A stretch of 64,000 nucleotides of DNA from Gammaproteobacteria bacterium UBA5078 (GTDB taxonomy: Bacteria; Pseudomonadota; Gammaproteobacteria; Pseudomonadales; Pseudohongiellaceae): the NCBI GenBank assembly GCA_002416505.1, contig DIAM01000021.1:211287-275286 (forward strand). Reading direction: 5' to 3'. The position numbers were made by a program, and so were the translations under genes. Each line of letters starts with the position of its first letter. Position 1 is the first letter of the stretch. Below, in pieces: positions 56,259-64,000 of this stretch. The notes under the pieces are model-generated. The model was not told the DNA's origin, searched no databases, and worked only from the letters and a program-made list of their open reading frames with translations.

Positions 56259-58286
56259 ATGCTACGCCTCGGTTTCATGTGGGCAGCACTCATACTGCTA
56301 TTCGCCCCCACCCTCGCACTTCACGCCCAGACGCCTGCACTCGATGCCGTGCGCACCCCCTTCACCAACACGCTCCAGGAGGACTGGTTCAATCAAGTCC
56401 TTCCCGATGCTACGCGTTTTTCCGAGAAGAGCGGCGAGCCACCGGTGTTGCGCGGCTATAGAGCGGGCGCAGATGGCAGCGAGGAGTTAGTGGGCTTTGT
56501 CTTCCTCAGCGCTGACGTGCCACCCGAGGAGAAAGGCTTCGCCGCCCCAGTGGACATGCTGATCGGCATGAACACGGACGGCGTTCTCACCGGCATCAAG
56601 GTTCTAAACTACACCGAATCTTACCGCTACTCTCTGGGCGACTTCGTAGCGGACCCCGCTTTTCAGGCACAGTTCCAGAACAAAGCCATCGAGGATGAGT
56701 TTCGCGTCATGCGCGATATAGACGGCCTCGCGGGCGCCACCATGACGAGCTTCGCCATTAGCCAAGGGGCACGCGGTGCCGCCCGACGCGTGGCGAGCGC
56801 ATACCTAGGCTATGAGGAAGTAGATCAACAGACCCTCGCCTCTATCGCCAATGCCAAGGCCGAGATAGAGTCCTTGCGCTGGGAAGACATGCTTGCTAAA
56901 GACATGATCAAGGTGCTTACCGTGCCCCTGCCTATGGATCAGGAAATCATTCTCTCGGCCATGTTCATCGGTCATCCCGTGATTGGGCAGTACATGATCG
57001 GTGCCGCAGACTATGAGCGCGCAGACCGAGATTCCCGCGCACGCTTGGGCGGCGACGGCTTAATACTGCTCGCGGTGGGCGGCAGCGGCGCCACGCAATT
57101 TCGCGCCAATATGCTCTCGATCGCACAGGGTGATGGCACGCCCCAGCGGCTCGATCCGAATCACTTCGTCACCGCAGGCAGTGCCGATGATGGCGAGATT
57201 ACTGGACACGCCAACTACGCCGGCGCGATCGTACTGGAAGACACTATCGATCTCGCACAACCCTTTAGCATCCTCTATAAACCACGCAGCAGTCCCGAAA
57301 ACTTGGCCATGGAATACAGCATCTATCCGCTAGGCCAGGCCCTAATCAATGGGGACCCAATTCTTTCCGAGGCCGACCTCGAGCGCGAGCGCATCGCCCA
57401 ATCGAATATCTTCGTGCGACTGTGGTTCGCCCCACCTTGGGGAGTGACGCCATGGGCGGAGGTGCTAGTCCTGTCAATAATACTAGCACTAGTGCTGACG
57501 GCTTTCCTGCGCAAGGATGCACGCATCCGCTGGGTCGCACTCTGCGCAACCCTATTATACCTAGGGTTCTATAAGGGCGGCTTCCTATCGGTCGCGCATA
57601 TCACAGGCGCCATCCATCAGGGCCCGAGTATTTTTCTCGGCAACCTGCCGATGCTAATGATCATAGTGTTTACAGTAATCACAACGATAATCTGGGGTCG
57701 CGTCTTCTGCTCCTCGCTGTGTCCTTTCGGCGCCGTGCAAGACGTCATTGCGCGTTTCACACCGAAAGCATGGCGCTTGAAGATGCCACAGGCGATTCAC
57801 GACAACGCGCTCTATGTTAAATATGCCATTCTCGCGCTGATCGTCGGGGCTGCGATCTCCGGGAGCAGCATTAGCCTATTCCAATACTTCGAACCCTTCG
57901 GCACCCTGTTCTTCTTCAGCTCCTCCGCGCTTCTATGGACGATATTGATCCTGATCCTCATCGCCAGCGCAGTGGTGGAACGCTTCTACTGCCGCTATGT
58001 CTGCCCCCTTGGCGCAGCGCTCGGTATCGTATCGCTGGTCAGCCCGCTGCGCATCAAACGAGTGTCGCAATGTACCGTATGTAAAGTGTGCGAGCACGCC
58101 TGCCCTACCGGCGCAATTCGAAAAGAGAAGATAGACTTCAAGGAATGCGTGCGGTGCGATATTTGCGAAAGCAAACTCATCCAGAAAGCGGGAAGCTGCC
58201 GTCATTCCATGCTAGAGATCACGCGGCGCCAGAAACCAAGCCAGCGCATTCCTAGCCGCGAGATAGACTCATACAGCCCAGCGTAA
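56259..58286 (+). CDS. NosR/NirI-like flavinylated membrane iron-sulfur protein
   Basis: 675 residues. N-terminal signal or anchor, then a periplasmic FMN-binding domain with GLAGATMTS; Thr161 in GAT is the expected covalent FMN site attached by ApbE. After further periplasmic sequence come about six helices with CSSLCPFG and CRYVCPLG loops, and a C-terminal ferredoxin-like part with CTVCKVCEHACPTG and CVRCDICES...C for two iron-sulfur clusters on the cytoplasmic side. This is the NosR/NirI architecture, moving electrons across the inner membrane. No nitrous-oxide or nitrite reductase gene lies nearby, so the partner is something else, possibly the two exported proteins encoded just upstream in the same operon. 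Confidence 0.85.
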   Translation: MLRLGFMWAALILLFAPTLALHAQTPALDAVRTPFTNTLQEDWFNQVLPDATRFSEKSGEPPVLRGYRAGADGSEELVGFVFLSADVPPEEKGFAAPVDMLIGMNTDGVLTGIKVLNYTESYRYSLGDFVADPAFQAQFQNKAIEDEFRVMRDIDGLAGATMTSFAISQGARGAARRVASAYLGYEEVDQQTLASIANAKAEIESLRWEDMLAKDMIKVLTVPLPMDQEIILSAMFIGHPVIGQYMIGAADYERADRDSRARLGGDGLILLAVGGSGATQFRANMLSIAQGDGTPQRLDPNHFVTAGSADDGEITGHANYAGAIVLEDTIDLAQPFSILYKPRSSPENLAMEYSIYPLGQALINGDPILSEADLERERIAQSNIFVRLWFAPPWGVTPWAEVLVLSIILALVLTAFLRKDARIRWVALCATLLYLGFYKGGFLSVAHITGAIHQGPSIFLGNLPMLMIIVFTVITTIIWGRVFCSSLCPFGAVQDVIARFTPKAWRLKMPQAIHDNALYVKYAILALIVGAAISGSSISLFQYFEPFGTLFFFSSSALLWTILILILIASAVVERFYCRYVCPLGAALGIVSLVSPLRIKRVSQCTVCKVCEHACPTGAIRKEKIDFKECVRCDICESKLIQKAGSCRHSMLEITRRQKPSQRIPSREIDSYSPA

Positions 58287-58302
58287 AATAAGAAGGAGCG
58301 CG

Positions 58303-58917
58303 ATGTCCCACATTTTGCTCACCAGGTTCACGCCCTTCGATGGCCGTGAATTTAATGCCTCATGGATTGCGGCGCGGGCGCTCGTGGCAGCACATCGCAG
58401 CGAGCACGTCTTACATGGCTTGCGCATCCCTGTGTGCTGGGGACAACCACGCCCCGCGATTGCTCAGGCGATCGCTCGGTGGCAGCCACGCGGCATCATC
58501 GCCATGGGTGAGGGCGCAAAAGGCGCGTTCAAAATCGAGACGCTTGCGCGCAATCAGCGCGCACCACGTAAAGACAATGATGGCAGGCTACCCACCAATC
58601 CTCTGATAGACCCCCAAGGGCCGGATACTCGTCCAGCGAGCACCCACTACTCCGCACTCTGTGCAGACTTAACGCGGGCCGGTTATCCGGTGCAACTATC
58701 ATCCGACGCGGGAGCGTATCTATGCGAGGAATTGCTCTACACACTAGAGGCCCTTAAACTACAACACACCAACTTGAAGACAGTCTTATTCGTGCACCTT
58801 CCCCCTTTCGGCAGTGAGCTCGAATTGCACGGTAAGCTGCGCCAATGCGACACCGCGTTGCTGCAGCAGTTCGCTGCGCAGTTACTCGCCAGCCTGGACG
58901 CACAACATCTACTGTGA
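58303..58917 (+). CDS. Pyroglutamyl-peptidase I-like cysteine peptidase (C15)
   Basis: 204 residues, family length. The catalytic triad lines up with the known enzyme: Glu79 in KIETLARN, Cys141 in SSDAGAYLCEEL and His165 in FVHLPPFG; the known enzyme has Glu81, Cys144 and His168. The N-terminal LLTRFTPFDGREFNASW is a variant of the usual TGFEPF...NPS motif. Surrounding sequence is divergent, so specificity for pyroglutamate is uncertain. It begins 17 bases after the NosR-like gene and may be in the same transcript. Confidence 0.82.
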   Translation: MSHILLTRFTPFDGREFNASWIAARALVAAHRSEHVLHGLRIPVCWGQPRPAIAQAIARWQPRGIIAMGEGAKGAFKIETLARNQRAPRKDNDGRLPTNPLIDPQGPDTRPASTHYSALCADLTRAGYPVQLSSDAGAYLCEELLYTLEALKLQHTNLKTVLFVHLPPFGSELELHGKLRQCDTALLQQFAAQLLASLDAQHLL

Positions 58918-58990
58918 ATCAGCTCAAAATGAATCTGCCCGCAAGTCGGCCGATCCCGCTGATCAGCCCTTAGGGAATATGGACTAATCA

Positions 58991-59074
58991 AGGCCGTTCT
59001 ATGAGTGCATGCAAGGGCTGTATTGCCGTACTCAGCCGCTTCGCAATCATACACGAGCGCTCCAAGAACGGCCT
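58991..59074. repeat. Spaced 10-bp inverted repeat
   Basis: AGGCCGTTCT (58991..59000) and AGAACGGCCT (59065..59074) are perfect inverted copies 64 bases apart, with a nested TGAGT/ACTCA pair inside. It may be a multi-stem terminator or a repeat. The rest of the 270-base gap before 59188 shows nothing else. Confidence 0.4.
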
Positions 59075-59187
59075 ACTTCGCGATCTGGACCGCCCGATAT
59101 CCTTGAGTAAATTAGTTTATGCCACAAGCAAAGTTTCCTGATTCGTGTCAATATAGGCGCTTATCGATCGACAACTAGGAGATATAA

Positions 59188-60756
59188 ATGAGCAGCACAC
59201 CGCAAGTTCCTGAGGATTCCGAGCACAAGCTAAGCTTGCGGCATTTACGTCTTGAGGACTATGCAGATGTTAAGGCGATGTGGGACAACATCTATAAAGA
59301 CTTCCACAGCTCATTCCCCGAAAAGCAGTTTCGCACTCAGCTGAAAGTGTTCCCCGAAGGGCAAATTTGTATCGAAGACCATGGCAAGGTAGTCGCCGCG
59401 GCGTTTTCGGTAATCGTGGACTACGACAAATTCGGTGATAAACATACCTACGAAGAGATAACCGGCAACGCCTACCTAAGTACCCACGACCCAAAGGGCG
59501 ATGTGCTATATGGGGTAGACGTCTTCGTAGACCCGGAATATCGCGGCCTGCGACTAGGCCGCCGCCTCTACGAAGCACGCAAAGAGCTTTGCCAGAGCCT
59601 AAACCTTAGCTCGATCATTGCCGGCGGACGCATCCCCAACTTCATAAAATACTCGAAGCAATACTCGCCTCATGAGTATATCGAACAGGTCAAGAAAAAA
59701 GAGATATACGACCCCATTCTAAGCTTCCAACTCTCTAACGACTTCGAGGTTAAGCGCCTGCTCAAGGCCTACCTGCCGGAAGATAAAGAGTCCATGGGCT
59801 TTGCCACACTACTGCAGTGGCATAATCTGTATTACGAACCAAAGAAGAGTCCACTATTCGGCGGCGTGCGCACCTCCGCACGCATAGGGCTAGTTCAATG
59901 GCAGATGCGAACGGTAAAATCCATAGAAGAAATCTTACAACAATTTGAGTATTTCGTAGACGCGCTGTCCGATTATCAGTGCGATGCAGCATTGTTCCCC
60001 GAGTTTTTTAACGCACCACTCATGGGCATCGATTCACACGCGACCTCGCTCGATGCCATTAAGTATTTGGCCACCTGTACTGACACGATCATTCAATCAA
60101 TCAGTAAGATGGCGGTCTCCTACAACATCAACATCATTGCGGGCTCCATGCCGATTGTAGAGGACGAGCTCCTCTATAACGTCGCCTTCCTATGTCGACG
60201 CGATGGCACCATCGATAAGCAGTATAAAATACACCCGACACCTACAGAGAAACGCGACTGGATAATGGAGGGCGGCGATAGCCTTAAGGTATTCGACACC
60301 GACTTCGGTAGAATAGGCGTGCTAATCTGCTACGACGTAGAATTCCCGGAACTTGCGCGCCTGCAGGCCGACAACGATATGCAGATCCTGTTCGTACCGT
60401 TCTGGACTGACACGAAGAACGGCTACCTGCGTGTGCGCTGCTGCGCGCAGGCTCGCGCCATCGAGAACGAGTGTTATGTCGCCATCGCTGGCAGCGTGGG
60501 CAATCTGCCCAAGGTGGACAATGCGGATATTCAGTACGCTCAGTCGGCGGTATTCTCGCCCTCCGATTTCGCCTTCCCCTATGACGCGATCATGGCCGAG
60601 ACCACTCCCAACACAGAGATGACATTGATTGTGGACTTGGACTTGGAGAAGCTGAAGAAGTTGCGCAACGAAGGCTCGGTGCGCAACTACCTAGACCGTC
60701 GTCGCGATCTCTATGACGTGCGCTGGATGAATGATCAGGGACCGGACGCGGAGTAA
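59188..60756 (+). CDS. Bifunctional GNAT acetyltransferase / carbon-nitrogen hydrolase
   Basis: 522 residues. The N-terminal GNAT domain (to about residue 180) has DVFVDPEYRGLRLGRRLYEARKELC, the acetyl-CoA loop with R/Q-x-x-G-x-G/R altered to RGLRLGR. The C-terminal nitrilase-superfamily domain has the full triad: Glu272 (ALFPEFFNAP), Lys347 (KQYKIHPTPTEK) and Cys381 (GVLICYDVEFPELA). Such fusions are widespread but their substrates are unknown. AACTAGGAGATATAA precedes the ATG. Convergent with the mechanosensitive channel gene, 10 bases apart. Confidence 0.93.
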   Translation: MSSTPQVPEDSEHKLSLRHLRLEDYADVKAMWDNIYKDFHSSFPEKQFRTQLKVFPEGQICIEDHGKVVAAAFSVIVDYDKFGDKHTYEEITGNAYLSTHDPKGDVLYGVDVFVDPEYRGLRLGRRLYEARKELCQSLNLSSIIAGGRIPNFIKYSKQYSPHEYIEQVKKKEIYDPILSFQLSNDFEVKRLLKAYLPEDKESMGFATLLQWHNLYYEPKKSPLFGGVRTSARIGLVQWQMRTVKSIEEILQQFEYFVDALSDYQCDAALFPEFFNAPLMGIDSHATSLDAIKYLATCTDTIIQSISKMAVSYNINIIAGSMPIVEDELLYNVAFLCRRDGTIDKQYKIHPTPTEKRDWIMEGGDSLKVFDTDFGRIGVLICYDVEFPELARLQADNDMQILFVPFWTDTKNGYLRVRCCAQARAIENECYVAIAGSVGNLPKVDNADIQYAQSAVFSPSDFAFPYDAIMAETTPNTEMTLIVDLDLEKLKKLRNEGSVRNYLDRRRDLYDVRWMNDQGPDAE

Positions 60757-60766
60757 ATCCTCGCCC

Positions 60767-62038
60767 TCAGTCTTCTTCCTTAGCATCATGGGGGCGGCGC
60801 GAGAGCGTCGCTCCCATCTCGCGCATATCCACACCACTTGGATGCTGGAATACCCGCAAGCCAAACTCAGGCAGTATCGCCAACAGGTGATCGAAAATAT
60901 CCGACTGGATGCCCTCGTATTCTATCCATACTGTCGTGCTCGTGAAGCAATATACCTCTAAGGGCAAACCATCGGAGGTCATCGGCAGCTGGCGCACCAT
61001 CAGCGTCATATTCTGGTTCAACAGTTTATGCCTGCGCAGATAGCGTTCGACATAAACACGGAAGGTGCCGATATTGGTGACTCTTCGCGCGTTCACTGCA
61101 TCGCTGTTCTGGGCCTTTAGTTCCGCATTCCATTGCTCAATTTCTTTCTGCTTCTCACTCAGATACGCATCGATCAATTGGAAGCGATGTAGCTTCTCGA
61201 TCTCCTCATCACTGAGGAAATGCACGCTAGTCTGATCGAGGAGTATCGCGCGCTTAATGCGGCGTCCACCGGACTCTCTCATGCCACGCCAGTTCTTAAA
61301 CGGATCCGAGATGAAGCGCTTGGTGGGAATCGTGGTGATGGTCTTATCCCAGTTCTGAATCTTGATGGTATGCAGCGCGATATCGATGACATCGCCATCC
61401 GCGTTCAAGCCAGGCATCTCTACCCAATCACCAACGCGGACGATGTCGTTCGAGGAGATTTGCACGCTCGCCACGAGCGAGAGCAGGGTATCCTGAAATA
61501 CTAGAATCAATACCGCGGCCATCGCACCGAGACCAGATAGGAGGATGAGCGGGGAGCGGTCGATCAAGGCGGCCACGATCAGAATTACCGCGAGTAGATA
61601 CACGACGATCTGAACGACCTGAATATAGCCCTTTACCGGACGCCGATAGGCATCCTCGCGACGCTGGTAAAGCTCTGTGATGAGCTCGAGCACGCCAACG
61701 ATCCCTAGGGCGATCACCAACACCACGATCGCACTACACACATTGCGCACCACCAATACTACTGCCTCGGGCAAACCCGGGACCAACGCTACCCCTATGG
61801 AGATGACCAGCGCAGGCACCACATTCGCGAAGCGCGCGGTGACGCGGCGATCCAGAAGGGTTTCGTCATGACCGATGGGGGAGGCGCGCAGAGCGCGATA
61901 TATCCCTCTGACCAGAATACGTTTAACGAGCCAGTTGCTGATCCAGGCAGCCACTAACAACACACATACGCTGATTAAGGTGTAAAGTTCGGGATAGTTT
62001 TCCAGCCAAGCCAGAATGGCTTCGTATTGCTCTAGCAT
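60767..62038 (-). CDS. ybdG: YbdG-like mechanosensitive ion channel
   Basis: 423-residue inner-membrane MscS-superfamily protein resembling E. coli YbdG (MscM). About five helices lead to the conserved pore and beta domain: ILVFQDTLLSLVASVQISSNDIVRVGDWVEMPGLNADGDVIDI, then TIPTKRFISDPFKNWRGMRESGGRRIKRAI. The C-terminal domain RVTNIGTFRVYVERYLRRH-NQNMTLMVRQL is the YbdG type. It protects cells against mild hypo-osmotic shock. Confidence 0.9.
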   Translation of the reverse strand: MLEQYEAILAWLENYPELYTLISVCVLLVAAWISNWLVKRILVRGIYRALRASPIGHDETLLDRRVTARFANVVPALVISIGVALVPGLPEAVVLVVRNVCSAIVVLVIALGIVGVLELITELYQRREDAYRRPVKGYIQVVQIVVYLLAVILIVAALIDRSPLILLSGLGAMAAVLILVFQDTLLSLVASVQISSNDIVRVGDWVEMPGLNADGDVIDIALHTIKIQNWDKTITTIPTKRFISDPFKNWRGMRESGGRRIKRAILLDQTSVHFLSDEEIEKLHRFQLIDAYLSEKQKEIEQWNAELKAQNSDAVNARRVTNIGTFRVYVERYLRRHKLLNQNMTLMVRQLPMTSDGLPLEVYCFTSTTVWIEYEGIQSDIFDHLLAILPEFGLRVFQHPSGVDMREMGATLSRRPHDAKEED

Positions 62039-62093
62039 TCAAATCCCTTTAAGACGGGTGAGGCCAGCGCCAGATGTGGCGCCGGCCCCACGC

Positions 62094-64000
62094 TTAGAAA
62101 GTGCCGGTGATCTTTAAGGAGACAACGCGCCCAGAGACGCCGCATTGATCCTCGTACTCTTCGATGATACCGCTAGTGATTGGACCTAGATAGCGATGTC
62201 TCTCACGGCACTGCCCCTTGCTAAAGGCATCGCGCGCATCAAAGCGGAAGGTAATGCCGTCGAAAGCAACAAACTCAACGAAAGCGTTTACGTTCGGATC
62301 GCCAGATTGGTATTCGATATCGTCGATGTCGTAACGCACCATATTGCCGTCGAAACGATTATTCCAATCCATCCCATAGTTCATACGCAGGCTAGGGATG
62401 TCGTGGCGGAAACCGAGCGAAAAGCGACCGCGATTATAGTTCGTGAAACGGCGATCGATGCCCAAGAAGGGATCTTCGATCTCGGCGTCTTGCACACTGA
62501 AGTTTGACGTCACCAGCAGGTTTGGCATGCCAATCATCTTCATGCGCAGGCTCGCATTCAAGTTAAGCCCGTACATAATGCCGTCGCCAATATTGCCATT
62601 CGTTGACGCGATATCTGTCGGCGAGGTCGAAATGTCGATACGGTCAATAACGTCAACGTGCTTCATCCAGCGCACATCGCCATCGATCACGCCTACATCG
62701 TCTGCGAGTCGATATTCGAAACCAAGGCGCGTGATGAACACCTGCTCCTGCTTTAGATTCGAATTGCCCGCCTGCGTGTTCGAGTCGTTGTCTTGACTAT
62801 CGCTACTAGCGACGAAGTCGCTGAAGCTCAGCTGCTGAACCAGTCTCTCCGCATTCCAGTTCAACTGGAAGGTGGGAGTGACGTCGAAGCGAAAATCGAC
62901 CTTCGGCTTGAGGAAGGCGAAATCGCGCTGATTGTACACGTCGCCGGTCTGGGTAATCTCAGACATCTCATACACCAGCGAGCTCTCCAGCGTCATACGC
63001 GAGTTGAGCTGCCAGTTGTGCACCAAGAATGGCTCTACACGAATCTCCTCTACGGTCGAGTTCGCGTTAGATACACTCTGCGGAACAAGGCCGCCGAACT
63101 CGGCAGAGGGTGTGCCTGTGCTAGATCTCAATGCATAACGCAGCGTCGAGTCTAGGATAGTTTGGGCGCGCTCCGCACCAAACTCGACACCCTGGCCTTC
63201 CGCGATGTTCATGGAATAGGAGCCACGCACGATACGCTCACGCGTGGTGCTCGCAGGGGCGAGATAGAGTCTCTTAGATTCAGTTCCATCGCTATACACG
63301 TCATAGCGCTCAAGAACGCTGGATTGATCGCTCTCGTTGGTGACAAAGATCATCTTGAAGCGCTGTCCATTGGCGAAGTTAAGCTCATAGTCGCCGCCGA
63401 TTTCCCAATTATCCTGATCCTCGGGAGTATCTTCGCGCTGCACGGCGGTAGTAGTTGGATTAGTGCGCAGATCGGTAGTCCATCGATTCAAATCAACGGT
63501 ATTGTCTCGAACACCATAAAGGCCGTTCAAGCGGGCACTGCTGCGCTCGTTGATGTCATAGCCTAAATTAGTCGAGAAGGTATAGTCGGTGCGCTCGCGC
63601 GTACGCTCTTCGCGCACCTCATCGTTGAAGGACCAATCCCCCAAGCGGCTAGTCTCCTTAGAGGTATAAAACTCATGGCGCGGTTCGGCCTGAGCACTAA
63701 AGAGGTAATTCAGGGCCCCAGCTTGGCCGCTGTAAGCGAGTGATCCGCCTGGGACCAATTCACCATCAACATAATAATCGGCATTCGCTTGGTATGAGAC
63801 CGTAGTGGTGTCTAACGCCTCCAGCAGCACGACATTGATGATCTGGCCGCTGCTGCGTACATCGAGTTCCGCAGAGGTGCCGCGGATGAGCTCGATATAG
63901 TCCACTTGTGAAGCGCTAATACGACCCAGCTGGTCGCGGGACTGGTTGCCCTTGCCGGCCATACGCTTGCCATCTATCAATATCTGGTCGCCACCGCCGG
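62094..64000 (-). CDS. TonB-dependent receptor (5' end outside window)
   Basis: Outer-membrane ligand-gated transporter; the reading frame is open to the right edge, so the signal peptide, TonB box and first part of the plug are missing. The visible part starts within the plug (GGDQILIDGKRMAGKGNQSRDQL, IELIRGTSAELDVRSSGQIINVV) and covers the whole barrel, with about 22 alternating strands and closing with a terminal Phe (LKITGTF). Two Cys (GQCRERH, EDQCGVSG) near the end could form a disulfide loop. The ligand is unknown; the plug is of the IronA/Cir-like, pattern-IV type. Confidence 0.85.
   Translation of the reverse strand, partial: GGGDQILIDGKRMAGKGNQSRDQLGRISASQVDYIELIRGTSAELDVRSSGQIINVVLLEALDTTTVSYQANADYYVDGELVPGGSLAYSGQAGALNYLFSAQAEPRHEFYTSKETSRLGDWSFNDEVREERTRERTDYTFSTNLGYDINERSSARLNGLYGVRDNTVDLNRWTTDLRTNPTTTAVQREDTPEDQDNWEIGGDYELNFANGQRFKMIFVTNESDQSSVLERYDVYSDGTESKRLYLAPASTTRERIVRGSYSMNIAEGQGVEFGAERAQTILDSTLRYALRSSTGTPSAEFGGLVPQSVSNANSTVEEIRVEPFLVHNWQLNSRMTLESSLVYEMSEITQTGDVYNQRDFAFLKPKVDFRFDVTPTFQLNWNAERLVQQLSFSDFVASSDSQDNDSNTQAGNSNLKQEQVFITRLGFEYRLADDVGVIDGDVRWMKHVDVIDRIDISTSPTDIASTNGNIGDGIMYGLNLNASLRMKMIGMPNLLVTSNFSVQDAEIEDPFLGIDRRFTNYNRGRFSLGFRHDIPSLRMNYGMDWNNRFDGNMVRYDIDDIEYQSGDPNVNAFVEFVAFDGITFRFDARDAFSKGQCRERHRYLGPITSGIIEEYEDQCGVSGRVVSLKITGTF

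Noticed and set aside
1..64000. CRISPR arrays, insertion sequences, prophage, integrons, toxin-antitoxin or restriction systems
   Set aside because: No regularly spaced repeats, transposase, integrase, cas or defence-type proteins were recognised on either strand.

Overview
The window reads as chromosomal DNA of a Gammaproteobacterium, probably aquatic or marine. Evidence: the conserved rnr-rlmB-rpsF-rpsR-rplI-dnaB-alr-radA block, an EF-P of the Arg32 type with its rhamnosyltransferase EarP next door, RlmKL, MdlAB, TcyP, YadGH and RimK homologues, a TonB-dependent receptor and many exported or lipid-anchored proteins. I cannot name a genus. No insertion sequence, integrase, prophage or CRISPR array was seen, so this is a stable chromosomal stretch with some lineage-specific islands.

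Layout. 0-4 kb: two tandem paralogous PQQ-dependent dehydrogenase genes (minus strand, the downstream one cut by the window edge). 4-12.6 kb: rRNA methyltransferases (rlmJ, rlmKL), a sodium:solute symporter, a PmtA-like methyltransferase with a VTT-domain membrane protein, two cupins and an orphan ATP-grasp ligase. 12.6-18 kb: a very small Lys-rich protein, efp-earP and pyruvate phosphate dikinase. 18-22 kb: a third PQQ dehydrogenase followed by two YceI-family genes, bracketed by two copies of a large palindromic intergenic repeat. 22-31 kb: mdlA-mdlB heterodimeric ABC exporter, a type III (alanine-racemase fold) ornithine decarboxylase behind a perfect palindrome, tcyP, a DUF599 protein and yadG-yadH. 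31-41 kb: radA, alr, dnaB, rplI, a DUF2232-like gene, rpsR, rpsF, rlmB, rnr, then tRNA-Leu(CAG). 41-48 kb: exported proteins, rimK with an aspartoacylase-like hydrolase, slt.

48-58 kb is the most unusual part. A tightly spaced minus-strand run encodes an exported NHL-propeller protein, a fused CofG-CofH FO synthase (FbiC, making the deazaflavin core of coenzyme F420), an NmrA-like NAD(P)-binding protein, a polytopic membrane protein and a CDP-alcohol phosphatidyltransferase. Deazaflavin synthesis beside phospholipid-type chemistry in a Gammaproteobacterium is unexpected. Divergent from it, a plus-strand operon encodes an exported protein, a lipoprotein and a NosR/NirI-like membrane protein with a flavinylation motif and ferredoxin-type clusters, i.e. 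a probable trans-membrane electron conduit, followed by a pyroglutamyl-peptidase-like gene. The window ends with a GNAT-nitrilase fusion, a YbdG-like mechanosensitive channel and a truncated TonB-dependent receptor.

Functional themes: periplasmic oxidation of sugars or alcohols (three PQQ enzymes, possible YceI quinone carriers), translation and ribosome modification (RlmJ, RlmKL, RlmB, EarP/EF-P, RimK/S6), and redox cofactors (PQQ, FO/F420, covalent FMN). All family assignments come from reading the protein sequences by eye; no database search was run.
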